A DNA stretch of 60,098 bases from Thermoplasmatota archaeon (GCA_029762535.1 JARVGK010000019.1:1-60098); one strand, 5' to 3'. Shown: positions 17,800 through 26,900, counted from the stretch's first letter. The notes: generated from the letters alone by a model not told the origin. Translations and numbers: made by a program.

Positions 17800-18753
17800 T
17801 TGGTGTGGAGCCCTTTGCGCCTATTCGGATTGTTCGGAAGGAAGAACGGCCTGGTCGGTCATCGTGAGATAAAGAGGATGCACATGCTGCTCGACCTCGA
17901 TGGGCTTCTCTCATCGATCCAGCTAATGGACCCGGAGTACATGCCGCATCTTCTCGATTACATCGAGGATATACTAAGGCGCTACCCTTCGCTCAAGCCA
18001 CCGCAAGAGCAGGATATCGCCAACATCATGGCGATCCCCTTGTCCGGCAACATGATACTGCAGTCAAGATGGCTTTCTTTGTGCATACACCTGATCGAGA
18101 GGGACCGCTTCGATCAAATGCTCAGGGGTGGCATTGCCTCAGCCCTCAACGGTATAATGATCAGGGATCCCGGCGTCCCGGACGTCAGGGTTTTGTACAT
18201 GCTTGCGATCGTCTCCTCGACAGAGGACTGCTCGATCCTATCCAACACCGAGAGCATAGGCAGGTTGATGGACGTCATGGACAAAGGAGACGTGGAGGAG
18301 AAGCGTTTCGTACTGACCATCATGGAGAACATCTCCGCAAGGATCGGCATCGATGTGCTTACGGACATGGGCGGACTCGAGAGGTTCAGGACGCACATCA
18401 TCGATGATGATCCCGAGGTATCGTCAATAGCGAGGTATCTCATGGGGCGCGTGGAAGCGGACCTGGTATCGAGAGAGAGACGTAGGTCAGTCTTGGCCAT
18501 TCAGTCCACGGTCGTTGAAGAGCCCGTGACGGTAGATAGAAAGGCCGAGAAGGGAACCGGTTATTACAGGCCTGAAAGGAAGGTTATTAGGCGTTCAAGA
18601 CCTGCAAGGGCCCAGGATGTAGAGGTAGTGGAGGACCTGTCCCTGCGAAAGAGAAGGCATATGGGAAAGTACGAGAAGGATCTGAAGGCCGCCCTGGACA
18701 GGGAGGCCAACAGTACCTACGATCCCGATGAGGAGTTCGTTATCGAGGAATGA
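17800..18753 (+). CDS. Hypothetical helical-repeat protein (317 aa)
   Basis: I do not recognise a family. The first 230 residues look like paired helices of a HEAT/ARM-type solenoid (DLDGLLSSIQLMDPEYMPHLLD; VSSTEDCSILSNTESIGRLMDVMDKGD; GLERFRTHIIDDDPEVSSIARYLMGR). The last 90 residues are charged and probably disordered, with an RRSRPARAQDVEVVEDLSLRKRR patch. No signal peptide or membrane helix. The start is TTG at 17800 or GTG at 17803. It is divergent from clpB and convergent with the next surface protein, so context gives little information. Confidence 0.55.
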   Translation: MVWSPLRLFGLFGRKNGLVGHREIKRMHMLLDLDGLLSSIQLMDPEYMPHLLDYIEDILRRYPSLKPPQEQDIANIMAIPLSGNMILQSRWLSLCIHLIERDRFDQMLRGGIASALNGIMIRDPGVPDVRVLYMLAIVSSTEDCSILSNTESIGRLMDVMDKGDVEEKRFVLTIMENISARIGIDVLTDMGGLERFRTHIIDDDPEVSSIARYLMGRVEADLVSRERRRSVLAIQSTVVEEPVTVDRKAEKGTGYYRPERKVIRRSRPARAQDVEVVEDLSLRKRRHMGKYEKDLKAALDREANSTYDPDEEFVIEE

Positions 18754-18761
18754 TCCATTTC

Positions 18762-21404
18762 TCAATAGATGCCAGTAACCTCAGGTTCATCGTCGAGAGG
18801 GGATACCTCGTATTCGCCGGAGAGATCGATCTCCCTCTCCTCCTCGGCGTAGATGTCCTCTTCCTCCTCCTCGGCGATGAGTTCGAAGTCCGCTCCGCAC
18901 TCGGGGCACTTGGGGGCATCTCCGGGAAGTGATGCGCCGCATTCGGGACATTCGAAGAGGTCCTCCTCGAATTCCGCACCGCAGCTCGGACAGACGACGT
19001 CCTCGGGACCCACGACCGACTGGCATTCGGGGCACATGAACTCTCCCTCCGCCAGCTCACCGTATCCGTAGCCGCCGTAACCGCCCCTTCTTCCCCTTCC
19101 GTAGTCCTCCACTCCCTCCTCGCGCTTCTTCATGAAGAGATACAGGAGCACACCGACGAAGACGATTATCACGAGGATGATAATGAGGATTATTAGCCAT
19201 GTCCAGGACCCCGGCTCGTCCTTCTTCTCCATCTCAATGATGCCGATGGTCCTTTCGATACCAGCTGTAACGACGACCGTTGTCTCGAACGTCTTGAAGT
19301 CATCTATGGTCACGGTGAGTGTCCAGGTTCCGGGGTCGACATCAGTGAATGTGAAATAGCCGGTCAGGTTCGTCTGGGAAACCTTCTTCTCGGTTCCCTT
19401 GACCAGGGAGATCTCCACCTGGGAGGGGAGGAAAGGCTTGCCGTCCTCATCCACGATCCTTCCGCTGACCGTTCCCGTGGTGACCTGCCTGATCGTCTCG
19501 AAGACGAACGTGTGTCCGCCGAAGAAATAATCATCGTCCGCAGGTTTAATATCGTTCTTGAGCTCGGCGAGGTACCTCGTTCCGAAATCCAGATTCCCGA
19601 GCGGTGTGAAGATGGCGGTCCTGTTCATGGGGTAGTATATGACCGATCCCGTCACGGGGATGGTCTCGTCCCTCAGCAGCCGGAAGGTCGCCGTATTTAT
19701 CGTGGAACCGTCCATGTCGGCGGAGAACACCACCTTGAGCTTGACGGTCACGGGTATGTTCGTCTGGCTGGTCCCGGGAGTTGTTATCACGGTAACCTCG
19801 GTCAGGACCGCCTCGGTCTTGAACTCAGCGTACTGCGGGAACGGGAAGAACGCCCCGTTAACGTCCTTCAGGAAGGTCCCCACCTGTATCCTGTAATTGT
19901 TGTTGTAGGCAAGTTCATCGACAGGGTCGAGATATACCGTCTTGAGGTCCGCCGACATGCTGTATTCCACATCAACGGGAAGGGTTGTCTCGAGGTCCAG
20001 GAGTATGATGTTTTCGAGCGTGGTATTGTCTATGGCCCTAGAGAAACTGACGTAGATGATCTCCCCAACAGGGAAGCCGGGTTCCTGGTCGGGAGGGGAG
20101 AAATCAATGACCTCGAATGGGATGTCCACAAGCTGCAGGTTCAAAGAGTTCCACTGCTGGGCGAACAAGCTGATATCCTGGCTCGCGGGCTCGTATCCTT
20201 GATATGTTGCCGTGACGTTGTATACTCCAACAGCGAGCTCATCGAACTCGTAGTATCCGTCCTGGTCGGTCTCAGTGATGGATGCCGGTCCGCCGATCAA
20301 TGTGGCGGTCACCGTTGCAGCGGATGCAGGAGCGCTGTTGGGGAATGATATGTATCCTCGTAACCCGCCTATGTCAAGGAGGACAAGGGAGACGTTGACA
20401 ACGGTCTTGTTCCCGGCGGTGACGTTGGCGGTCGTCGTGAACGAGCTCGCCCATCTCTTGCTGAACATCAGGGTGTAAGTACCAGGTGCCAGGTCTTCGA
20501 ACATGTAGTTTCCGTCGACATCCGTGAGGGTGTTGTCGATCATTACCGTGGAGATCCACAGCTCGACCTCGACGTCCTGTAAGGGGGTCCCTGCCGCCGT
20601 TACGATCCCCTCGATCGTGGTCGTGTCCTCCACCATGAAGACGGTCTCGATGACGTTGTTCTCCACGTCATGGTCCGGATAGTCGACGGTGAAGGTCGAG
20701 ATGAATGTCCCGCCAACGCTCGGCGTCCACTCGGGGAACGCGACGTTGGAGAACACGTAGGGCGGGTCCCTGGGCGAGCTCCCGCTCTTCTCCATGATCA
20801 CTACCGTCTCGTTGTATATGATGTCCGTCCCCGCTTCGATCATGAGGTTCACTGTGACATCGTCGATCCAAGAGTCGACGTTCCCCTCATATGTCACATC
20901 GCATCTGGGCATTATTGGGGTGTCGATGGGGAAGAGCGCCCCCTGATCCGGATACGCGTTCGATACTGATAGGTCGATCACGTCCTCAACGATGATGTCG
21001 AGATGGTCCTCGAGCAGTGTGGAATCGTATGTGGTGTTCACATCTATCCTGAAGTTGCCCTCCGGGAAGCTGACGACGCCCATCTCCACATCGACGAGTG
21101 CCATAGGGTCCAGGGATATCCATGAGGATTCGTTCCTCTCGTCGAGGAGAGTTCCGTTGTAATACATTATCGTCATGAATATCGTGAACTCCTGGAACAG
21201 GAATTCGTCACCTATGTTCGTTATCCTCACCTTGATACCGTGGTCCCCGACCGTATACTGTCCACCAGGGGCTATGAACCCGTCCATCATGATCTGGGTC
21301 AGTTCTGCCTCGGGCCCCCTGGTGGGTTCTGCCCACAGCCCGCCGGGGATCAAGGTCACCAGGACCAGCATTGCAAGGACTATTGCTCCGTAATACCTTT
21401 TCAT
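18762..21404 (-). CDS. Surface protein with CarboxypepD_reg and Ig-like repeats and cytoplasmic zinc ribbons
   Basis: An 880-residue type I membrane protein. It has a signal peptide (residues 1-25, YYGAIVLAMLVLVTLIPGGLWA), CARDB-like beta domains to about 265, two carboxypeptidase-regulatory-like domains (TIEGIVTAAGTPLQDVEV and GLRGYISFPNSAPAS, each closing GTYTL or GVYNV), two bacterial Ig-like (Big_5) domains (FSRAIDNTTLENI, FSADMDGSTINTATF), another regulatory-like domain, one membrane helix at about 736-758, a Gly/Tyr/Arg linker and two double-cysteine zinc ribbons (790-842: CPECQSVVGPEDVVCPSC, then CPECGASLPGDAPKCPEC), ending in an acidic tail. The ribbons must be cytoplasmic. Function unknown; a surface-to-cytoplasm adaptor is possible. 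Confidence 0.82.
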   Translation of the reverse strand: MKRYYGAIVLAMLVLVTLIPGGLWAEPTRGPEAELTQIMMDGFIAPGGQYTVGDHGIKVRITNIGDEFLFQEFTIFMTIMYYNGTLLDERNESSWISLDPMALVDVEMGVVSFPEGNFRIDVNTTYDSTLLEDHLDIIVEDVIDLSVSNAYPDQGALFPIDTPIMPRCDVTYEGNVDSWIDDVTVNLMIEAGTDIIYNETVVIMEKSGSSPRDPPYVFSNVAFPEWTPSVGGTFISTFTVDYPDHDVENNVIETVFMVEDTTTIEGIVTAAGTPLQDVEVELWISTVMIDNTLTDVDGNYMFEDLAPGTYTLMFSKRWASSFTTTANVTAGNKTVVNVSLVLLDIGGLRGYISFPNSAPASAATVTATLIGGPASITETDQDGYYEFDELAVGVYNVTATYQGYEPASQDISLFAQQWNSLNLQLVDIPFEVIDFSPPDQEPGFPVGEIIYVSFSRAIDNTTLENIILLDLETTLPVDVEYSMSADLKTVYLDPVDELAYNNNYRIQVGTFLKDVNGAFFPFPQYAEFKTEAVLTEVTVITTPGTSQTNIPVTVKLKVVFSADMDGSTINTATFRLLRDETIPVTGSVIYYPMNRTAIFTPLGNLDFGTRYLAELKNDIKPADDDYFFGGHTFVFETIRQVTTGTVSGRIVDEDGKPFLPSQVEISLVKGTEKKVSQTNLTGYFTFTDVDPGTWTLTVTIDDFKTFETTVVVTAGIERTIGIIEMEKKDEPGSWTWLIILIIILVIIVFVGVLLYLFMKKREEGVEDYGRGRRGGYGGYGYGELAEGEFMCPECQSVVGPEDVVCPSCGAEFEEDLFECPECGASLPGDAPKCPECGADFELIAEEEEEDIYAEEEREIDLSGEYEVSPLDDEPEVTGIY

Positions 21405-21624
21405 ACCATATACCTCCCGTCACCGCAGAGAATCCGTGTCTTTCCCATAGCTCGGCATCATTCCCCCGATGCTCAGAAGCATCATGTTTCGGATCATCGA
21501 CATATACGAATACCATTATATATTATATTCCTCGCCACATTTCTCGGGATGATAACGTTGGAATATGCATTCTGCATTTTTTTGGGGCGAAATCAAGATA
21601 ACCATCGAAGGCATCCCACCGTTC
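21405..21624. promoter_or_regulatory. Divergent promoter region, surface protein / hyp operon
   Basis: A strong AT block ATTATATATTATATTCC at about 21515-21531 sits between the divergent genes and can act as TATA box both ways. For hypB it leaves a leader of roughly 75 nt to the ATG at 21625. An in-frame ATG at 21565 would add 20 residues not seen in the family, so I treat 21565-21624 as leader. Confidence 0.5.
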
Positions 21625-22281
21625 ATGCATCAGATCATGACCGTGGACATGGAGAAGGACCTCCTGGAGGCCAACAGGGCGCTCGCCAGGGAGAACAACG
21701 GCCTTCTCAAGGATAAGGGCATACGATCGGTGGACTTCCTCGGATCGGTAGGGTCCGGAAAGACATTGCTGATCCAGAGGCTCTCAGAGAGGCTCATGGA
21801 CAGAGGGATGAGGGTGGGGGCGGTGACCGGGGACGTATCCGGCGACGACGACATGAGGAGGCTCTCCGCGATAGGGATCCCCGTCGCTAACGTCAATACC
21901 GGGAAGGAATGCCATCTGGACGCACATCTGGCGGAGCACGCCCTTGAGGACCTGCCCCTGGACGACCTGGACGTGGTTTTCTTCGAGAACGTGGGCAACC
22001 TAGTATGCCCGGCCGATTTTCCGATAGGAGCGGACAGGAGGGTGGTCGTAATATCGGTGACAGAGGGCGATGACATGATCAGGAAGCACCCCATGATATT
22101 CATGGAATCGGACGTCATCGTCATCAATAAGACGGATCTGGCCCCCGTGATGGAGGTGGACCTCGCTCTGCTTCAAGGTGATGCGGGAAGGGTCAGGCCG
22201 GACGCCCCTTGCATACTAACCGATGCGAAGCGTGGCGGGGGCATCGACGATCTGATGGAGGCCCTGGGACTCCAGGGGTAA
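21625..22281 (+). CDS. hypB: Hydrogenase nickel incorporation GTPase HypB
   Basis: A 218-residue SIMIBI GTPase that hands nickel to the NiFe-hydrogenase large subunit with HypA. The chosen start gives MHQIMTVDMEKDLLEANRAL, which matches archaeal HypB N-termini. The P-loop GSVGSGKT is at residues 40-47, followed by ITGD-like VTGDVSGDDD, the metal-site CH pair in NTGKECHLDAH, the FFENVGNLVCPADF switch with a second Cys, and INKTDLAP (G4). There is no His-rich nickel storage stretch. It is the first gene of a tight hypB-F-C-A-D operon, 4 nt before hypF. Confidence 0.95.
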   Translation: MHQIMTVDMEKDLLEANRALARENNGLLKDKGIRSVDFLGSVGSGKTLLIQRLSERLMDRGMRVGAVTGDVSGDDDMRRLSAIGIPVANVNTGKECHLDAHLAEHALEDLPLDDLDVVFFENVGNLVCPADFPIGADRRVVVISVTEGDDMIRKHPMIFMESDVIVINKTDLAPVMEVDLALLQGDAGRVRPDAPCILTDAKRGGGIDDLMEALGLQG

Positions 22282-22285
22282 TTCC

Positions 22286-24628
22286 ATGAGGAGCGGCCCT
22301 CATCGCATCTCTGTCAGGGGGGTGGTCCAGGGGGTGGGCTTCAGGCCTACCGTGAAGAGGGTGGCCGATTCCATCGGCGCCCGCGGGCATGTCAGGAACG
22401 ACGGGTCCCACGTAACGATAGTCACCGATATCGAACCCGCCTCATTCATGGAAAGCGTCTCGAAGGCGCTCGGCCCCCTCGCAAGGATAGAGGGTTTCGT
22501 CTCCGAGGGGACGACCTGGGCCTCGGAAGGGTATCCCTCTCCACCGGATAAGTTCTGCATAGAGGAGTCCGCGGAAGGTGCCAGGGACTCTCTCCTCCCT
22601 CCGGATACGGCGATATGCGAGCATTGCCTCGCGGAGATGCTCGATCCTGACGACAGAAGGCATGGCCATCCTTTCACGAACTGCACCGACTGCGGAGCCA
22701 GGTATTCCATCATAGGATCGGTCCCCTACGACAGGGAGAGGACCACCATGGCCCCCTTCGAGATGTGCCCCGAATGCAGGGCCGAATATTCCGGCAGCGA
22801 TGCCAGGCGTTTCCACGCTCAGACGCTTTCCTGCCCCCGGGATGGCCCCCTCTACCGCTTCCTCGGCCCCGGCCTGGAGCCGCGATCCGAAGGTCATGTT
22901 GCGATAAGGGACGCGGCCAGAGTCATCAAGGACGGCGGGAAGGTCATAGTCAAGGGCTGGGGCGGCATGCATATAGTCTGCGACCCGGAGCGGCTCGAGG
23001 ACATGAGGTCGTGGTACGGGCGGCCCCACAAGCCCTTTGCAGTGATGGTCGCGGACATCGAGATCGCCTCCCGGATCTGCGATCTCGACCGTGAGGCCGT
23101 CTCCTGCCTGGAGTCCCCCATGAGGCCGATCGTACTCGCAAAAAAGAGGATCGATCCACCTGAATGGGCCTTTAGAGGCCTGGACCTGGCATCTCCTGGA
23201 CTGGATTCGATAGGCATCTATCTGCCCTACGCGGGCGTCCACTATCTGCTGTTCAATGCCCTGAAGGAGGCCGGGCTATCACATCCCTGGATGCTGATGA
23301 CCTCGGCGAACGTCCCGGGGGAACCCATGGGGTTGGAACTGTCCGACGTCGCCTCTCTGGGGGCGGACGGTCACCTTGTCCATGACAGGGAGATCGCGTC
23401 ACGATGCGACGATACCGTATTCATACCCAACCCCATACCTGCTTCGGAGCATCTTTCCTCGCCGGGCCCCTTCGGCATCAGGGGTTTCATCATCAGAAGG
23501 TCCAGGGGTATAGTGCCCATGCCGCTGTCCTCGTCCCACGTCAATAGGGTAATTGGGATGGGGGCCGAGAGGAACCTCACGATATCCCTCGCAACGGGCG
23601 GAAGGACCTACACCACGCCATATCTTGGAAATTCAAGGGTGCCATCGGTCCTCGATCAGGCCGTGCGGTCCCTGGACAGGTTCAGGGACCTATTCGGGCC
23701 CGGGAGATGTGATGCGGTGGTCATAGACAGGCACCCGTCCTACACGACAGGCCGCCTGGGTCGGGAGATCGCCATGTCGGAGGGTGTTCCTCTCTTCGAG
23801 GTGCAGCATCATCACGCCCACGCGGCCTCTCTGCTTCTGGACGTGGACCTCCGAGAGGCCGGGGTGATAGTTCTGGATGGGGTGGGGTTCGGGGATGACG
23901 GGACGCCCTGGGGGGCGGAGGTCCTTGAGGCCCAGGGCCCCCGCTGCCGCAGGCTCGGTCATCTCGAGCCTTTCGGGCTCCCGGGCGGGGACAGCGCCGT
24001 GTATCATCCCGAGAGGATAGCATACTGGCTTTGTTCCGATGCGGGAAGGGATCTGTACATCGGCGATCCGGGGACGGCCCGTACGCTCGACAGCGTTCTC
24101 TCGAGGAGCATCATGACAACGTCCATGGGGAGGCTGCTCGACGCCCTTTCCGCTATCGTACTGGGCGTCACGTGGAGAAGCTATGACGGGGAACCGGCCA
24201 TGAGGCTTGAATCCGTTCTCTCCCGATCGCGGTCACCCTCCAGGCATCTCTTCGAAAGCGACATCAAGGGAGGCGTCGTCTGTTTAAAGAACCGGTGGGC
24301 GGCCCTGTTGGAAGCGCTTTTCGGGGAGGGGGATGTTATATTGCCCTCGCCGAAGCAAGGGTTGAGGACGGATGTCCCCGACATCGTCATGGGATTGGTC
24401 TCCTCGATCTTGGACGACCTGGTCCAGGTTTGCGTCGATGGCAGCCCCCTCTCCCATATCGGGATATCCGGGGGTGTTGCATACGACCTGCCGATAGTGA
24501 GGTCTTTCGTCTCCTCGGTCAGGGACAGGGGCCGGGTCCCCGTACTGCATTCGAACGTACCTCCGGGGGACGGAGGGATCTCGGTGGGGCAGGCTGAGAT
24601 CGGCGGACTTCTTCTGGACGGTAAATAG
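22286..24628 (+). CDS. hypF: Carbamoyltransferase HypF
   Basis: A 780-residue enzyme that makes the carbamoyl group, the precursor of the cyanide ligands of NiFe hydrogenase. Domains in order: acylphosphatase (residues 4-95, VRGVVQGVGFRPTVKRVA), two zinc fingers (about 110-185: CEHCLAEM, CTDCGARYS, CPECRAEYS, SCPRDG), YrdC-like ATP-binding domain (about 205-385), and the Kae1-like carbamoyltransferase domain (about 410-775) with VQHHHAHAASLLLD and ISGGVAYDLPI. Length is typical. It follows hypB by 4 nt; GGGGTAATTCC precedes its ATG. Intact. Confidence 0.96.
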   Translation: MRSGPHRISVRGVVQGVGFRPTVKRVADSIGARGHVRNDGSHVTIVTDIEPASFMESVSKALGPLARIEGFVSEGTTWASEGYPSPPDKFCIEESAEGARDSLLPPDTAICEHCLAEMLDPDDRRHGHPFTNCTDCGARYSIIGSVPYDRERTTMAPFEMCPECRAEYSGSDARRFHAQTLSCPRDGPLYRFLGPGLEPRSEGHVAIRDAARVIKDGGKVIVKGWGGMHIVCDPERLEDMRSWYGRPHKPFAVMVADIEIASRICDLDREAVSCLESPMRPIVLAKKRIDPPEWAFRGLDLASPGLDSIGIYLPYAGVHYLLFNALKEAGLSHPWMLMTSANVPGEPMGLELSDVASLGADGHLVHDREIASRCDDTVFIPNPIPASEHLSSPGPFGIRGFIIRRSRGIVPMPLSSSHVNRVIGMGAERNLTISLATGGRTYTTPYLGNSRVPSVLDQAVRSLDRFRDLFGPGRCDAVVIDRHPSYTTGRLGREIAMSEGVPLFEVQHHHAHAASLLLDVDLREAGVIVLDGVGFGDDGTPWGAEVLEAQGPRCRRLGHLEPFGLPGGDSAVYHPERIAYWLCSDAGRDLYIGDPGTARTLDSVLSRSIMTTSMGRLLDALSAIVLGVTWRSYDGEPAMRLESVLSRSRSPSRHLFESDIKGGVVCLKNRWAALLEALFGEGDVILPSPKQGLRTDVPDIVMGLVSSILDDLVQVCVDGSPLSHIGISGGVAYDLPIVRSFVSSVRDRGRVPVLHSNVPPGDGGISVGQAEIGGLLLDGK

Positions 24629-24677
24629 AGCATGTCAATCGCAAACCTGATTTAGGGGAATGATAGTCCCCTCCGCC

Positions 24678-24923
24678 ATGTGTCTTGCGATACCGGGCAG
24701 GGTCGTGGAGATCCTCGATGGCCGACGTGCGATGGTGGATTACGGAGGGACTCGAAGGGAGGCGGACCTCACATTCGTCGAGGCGGTGGTGGGACAGTAC
24801 GTGCTCGTACATGCCGGGTTCGCCATGCAGGTGCTGGAGGAATCCGACGCGCTCGAGACGCTCGCGCTCTGGGATGAGGCTCTCTCGTCCTTTTCGGGGT
24901 CCGACGACGGGGGAGATGCCTGA
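24678..24923 (+). CDS. hypC: Hydrogenase assembly chaperone HypC
   Basis: An 81-residue HypC/HupF chaperone. The N-terminus MCLAIPGRVVEI carries the essential Cys2 that, with HypD, holds the Fe(CN)2CO group, and this fixes the start at 24678 although the frame opens earlier. A GQYVLVHAGFAMQVL segment is typical. A small hairpin (AGGGGA / TCCCCT, about 24651-24669) lies just before the start. It sits between hypF and hypA; the hypA start follows its stop by one base. Confidence 0.94.
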   Translation: MCLAIPGRVVEILDGRRAMVDYGGTRREADLTFVEAVVGQYVLVHAGFAMQVLEESDALETLALWDEALSSFSGSDDGGDA

Positions 24924-24924
24924 A

Positions 24925-25311
24925 TTGCACGAGCTTTCGATAGCATCGAACCTCATCCAGGCCTTGAAGGACGCAATGGAACAACATCCCGGCTCATTGG
25001 GCGTGTCCTCCTTCGAGGTCCGCATCGGCAAAGCGTCCTTCGTCTCCCGGGAGCAGCTCGGTTTCTGTCTGGAGATATTATGCAAGGAGGACGGTCCTTT
25101 GAAGGATGCCAGGGTGTCCTTTTCCGAGGAGGATGTCGAGATCCGATGCTCCGGATGCGGGAGGATTGGCCCAATGGACATGGCCTCGGACCCCTCGTTC
25201 CACTACGCGCTGCCTATTTTTGCATGCCCGGAATGCGGGTCCTCCGTGGAGATCACCAAGGGCAGGTCCATATCCTTGACCAACGTGACCCTGTCGATGG
25301 AGGGGGAGTGA
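24925..25311 (+). CDS. hypA: Hydrogenase nickel chaperone HypA
   Basis: A 128-residue nickel metallochaperone. I start it at TTG 24925 because this yields MHELSIASNLIQ, placing His2, the known nickel ligand, in the family position; GGGGGAGA stands about 9 nt upstream. The ATG at 24916 would give MPELHEL, which does not fit. The zinc site is CSGCG followed 20-odd residues later by CPECG. It delivers nickel with HypB. It is followed by hypD with a one-base overlap (TGATG). Confidence 0.93.
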   Translation: MHELSIASNLIQALKDAMEQHPGSLGVSSFEVRIGKASFVSREQLGFCLEILCKEDGPLKDARVSFSEEDVEIRCSGCGRIGPMDMASDPSFHYALPIFACPECGSSVEITKGRSISLTNVTLSMEGE

Positions 25312-26405
25312 TGGGGAGGGACGACTTCAGGGACCCGATCCGGGTGAGAAAGGCCCTGGATGCCATATCCGAACTGGGGATCGAACTGTCCGTGATGCAC
25401 GTGTGCGGAACGCATCAGGACACCCTTGTCAGGTTCGGCCTGGAGCCCCTTTTGAAAGAGGTCGGGGTTTCCGTGCGGCAGGGCCCCGGATGCCCGGTGT
25501 GCGTCACCACGCCCGAGGAGGTCGAGCTCGCGATCGTCCTCGCAAGGAAGGGGGCGATCATATGCACCTTCGGCGACATGGTGAAGGTCCCGGGCAGGGA
25601 TTCCACCCTCGCCGGCGAGAGGTCGCGCGGATCCGACGTGCGGATAGTTTACTCCCCGTCCGACTCCGTTGCCATAGCTATGGAGAACCCGGATAAGGAA
25701 GTGGTGTTCCTGGGGATCGGTTTCGAGACGACGGCTCCGACGACCTCGGCCCTTCTGCTCAAAGAGGACCTCCCTACCAACTTGAGCATACTCTCATATC
25801 ACAGGACTGTCCCCGAGGCCCTGAGCTTCATCGCCAGCAGTGGAGAGGTCCGCCTTGACGGCCTCATCGAGCCGGGACATGTGTCTATGATCATCGGCGA
25901 GGAGCCTTACAGGTTCCTCACGGATGAATACGGGATCCCGCAGGTGATAGCGGGGTTCGAACCCTTGGACCTGGTCATGGCATGCTTCGAGATCGCGAGG
26001 ATGAAGGCCGAGGGAAGGACGGAGCTCGTCAACCACTACTCCAGGGCGGTCAGAAGGGATGGGAACCCTTCGGCGCTTGCGGCAATGCGTAAGACCTTCG
26101 TGAAGGGGGATCGCCGCTGGAGAGGGTTCCCTGTCATCGAGGGATCGGCGCTGGACATCGCGCCGGAATTTTCCGAACGCGACGCCCTCAGGCGATTCGA
26201 GGAACAGCTCGAGCCCCTGGAGGGCGTCACTTTTCCCGAGCCCGAAGGATGCAGCTGCGGGGAGGTGCTGCGGGGGATCGTTGACCCGAGGGAATGCCCC
26301 TTGTTCGGGACGGCATGCACCCCTGACGATCCCGTCGGGCCGTGCATGGTCTCGAGGGAAGGGTCCTGCAACATCCTTCACAGATGGGGCGCCCCGGACC
26401 TGTAG
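25311..26405 (+). CDS. hypD: Hydrogenase iron-site assembly protein HypD
   Basis: A 364-residue [4Fe-4S] protein that, with HypC and HypE, assembles Fe(CN)2CO. Family motifs are all visible: MHVCGTHQDTL, QGPGCPVCVT, ICTFGDMVKVPG, GFETTAPTT, LIEPGHVSMIIG, and a Cys-rich C-terminus (EGCSCGEV, RECPLFGTAC, GPCMVSREGSC). The ATG at 25311 shares a base with the hypA stop. The operon ends here; hypE, needed to dehydrate the carbamoyl group, is not in this window, nor are hydrogenase structural genes. Confidence 0.95.
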   Translation: MGRDDFRDPIRVRKALDAISELGIELSVMHVCGTHQDTLVRFGLEPLLKEVGVSVRQGPGCPVCVTTPEEVELAIVLARKGAIICTFGDMVKVPGRDSTLAGERSRGSDVRIVYSPSDSVAIAMENPDKEVVFLGIGFETTAPTTSALLLKEDLPTNLSILSYHRTVPEALSFIASSGEVRLDGLIEPGHVSMIIGEEPYRFLTDEYGIPQVIAGFEPLDLVMACFEIARMKAEGRTELVNHYSRAVRRDGNPSALAAMRKTFVKGDRRWRGFPVIEGSALDIAPEFSERDALRRFEEQLEPLEGVTFPEPEGCSCGEVLRGIVDPRECPLFGTACTPDDPVGPCMVSREGSCNILHRWGAPDL

Positions 26406-26488
26406 GAAAATACTTTCGGTTTTTAACACGACTACGTCGTGTGGGATATTTCCAGTCCGGTTATGTTCGTAAGGGTCCGGAGTGGAGG

Positions 26489-26572
26489 TATAAATAATAA
26501 TGAAGTGTAAAGCCCTCTGCTGATGCGTTCCGTTGGCATCGGCACGAAAACAGAAAAACGGAGGAATCGAAA
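26489..26572 (+). promoter_or_regulatory. TATA box and leader of the small conserved gene
   Basis: A strong TATAAATAATAA box at 26489-26500 follows an AGTGGAGG element. A leader of about 50 nt then leads to a very good Shine-Dalgarno GGAGG at 26560-26564, 8 nt before the ATG. This is one of the clearest promoters in the window and suggests high expression. Confidence 0.65.
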
Positions 26573-26812
26573 ATGACGAACGAAACCAAACTGATGGGCT
26601 ATGTGAGGCGCTCCAACAACGGCGGCGCCATAAAGGTGAGCATCTCCGAGAACGCTTTCTCGGATGCGAGGAAGTACGAGAGCGCGAACGGCGAGAGGTA
26701 CGTCGGGATGATAATAAATCTCAACAAGCTCCGCGATCTCCTGACCGGCGAGAGGGATGTGACGAGCATCTCCCAGCTGGACGGGCAGATGCCCTCAGGC
26801 GAGTCCGCCTGA
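26573..26812 (+). CDS. Small conserved archaeal-type protein (79 aa)
   Basis: A 79-residue soluble protein. The pattern LMGYVRRSNNGGAIKVSIS, then ENAFSDARKYESANGERYVGMIINLNKLRDLLTGERDVTSI in sections, has the look of a compact beta-alpha-beta nucleic-acid or single-domain protein, and similar short proteins of unknown function occur in archaea as I recall. It has a strong promoter, strong ribosome site and good codon use, so it is real. It is followed by two strong inverted repeats. Function unknown; a chromatin or RNA-binding role is only a guess. Confidence 0.65.
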   Translation: MTNETKLMGYVRRSNNGGAIKVSISENAFSDARKYESANGERYVGMIINLNKLRDLLTGERDVTSISQLDGQMPSGESA

Positions 26813-26826
26813 GATCCACCCGTTGA

Positions 26827-26850
26827 GGGATGGTCCCATCGGACCATCCC
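26827..26850. terminator. Perfect 10-bp stem-loop after small gene
   Basis: GGGATGGTCC (26827-26836) pairs perfectly with GGACCATCCC (26841-26850) around CATC. It lies 14 nt after the stop of the small gene. No T-tract follows, so it may be an mRNA 3'-end structure rather than a classic terminator. Confidence 0.6.
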
Positions 26851-26900
26851 GTTCCTGTGGGGCGCATGTCACCTCCGGATAACAGGTATCCCACAGGAAC
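26851..26900. repeat. 11-bp perfect inverted repeat with 28-nt loop
   Basis: GTTCCTGTGGG (26851-26861) and CCCACAGGAAC (26890-26900) are exact inverse copies and start at the base after the preceding hairpin. Together the two form a tandem structured element, possibly an RNA. Confidence 0.55.

Noticed and set aside
21565..21624. Upstream ATG for hypB
   Set aside because: The 20 extra residues are not seen in HypB proteins, and MHQIMTVDMEKDLLEANRAL is the family start.
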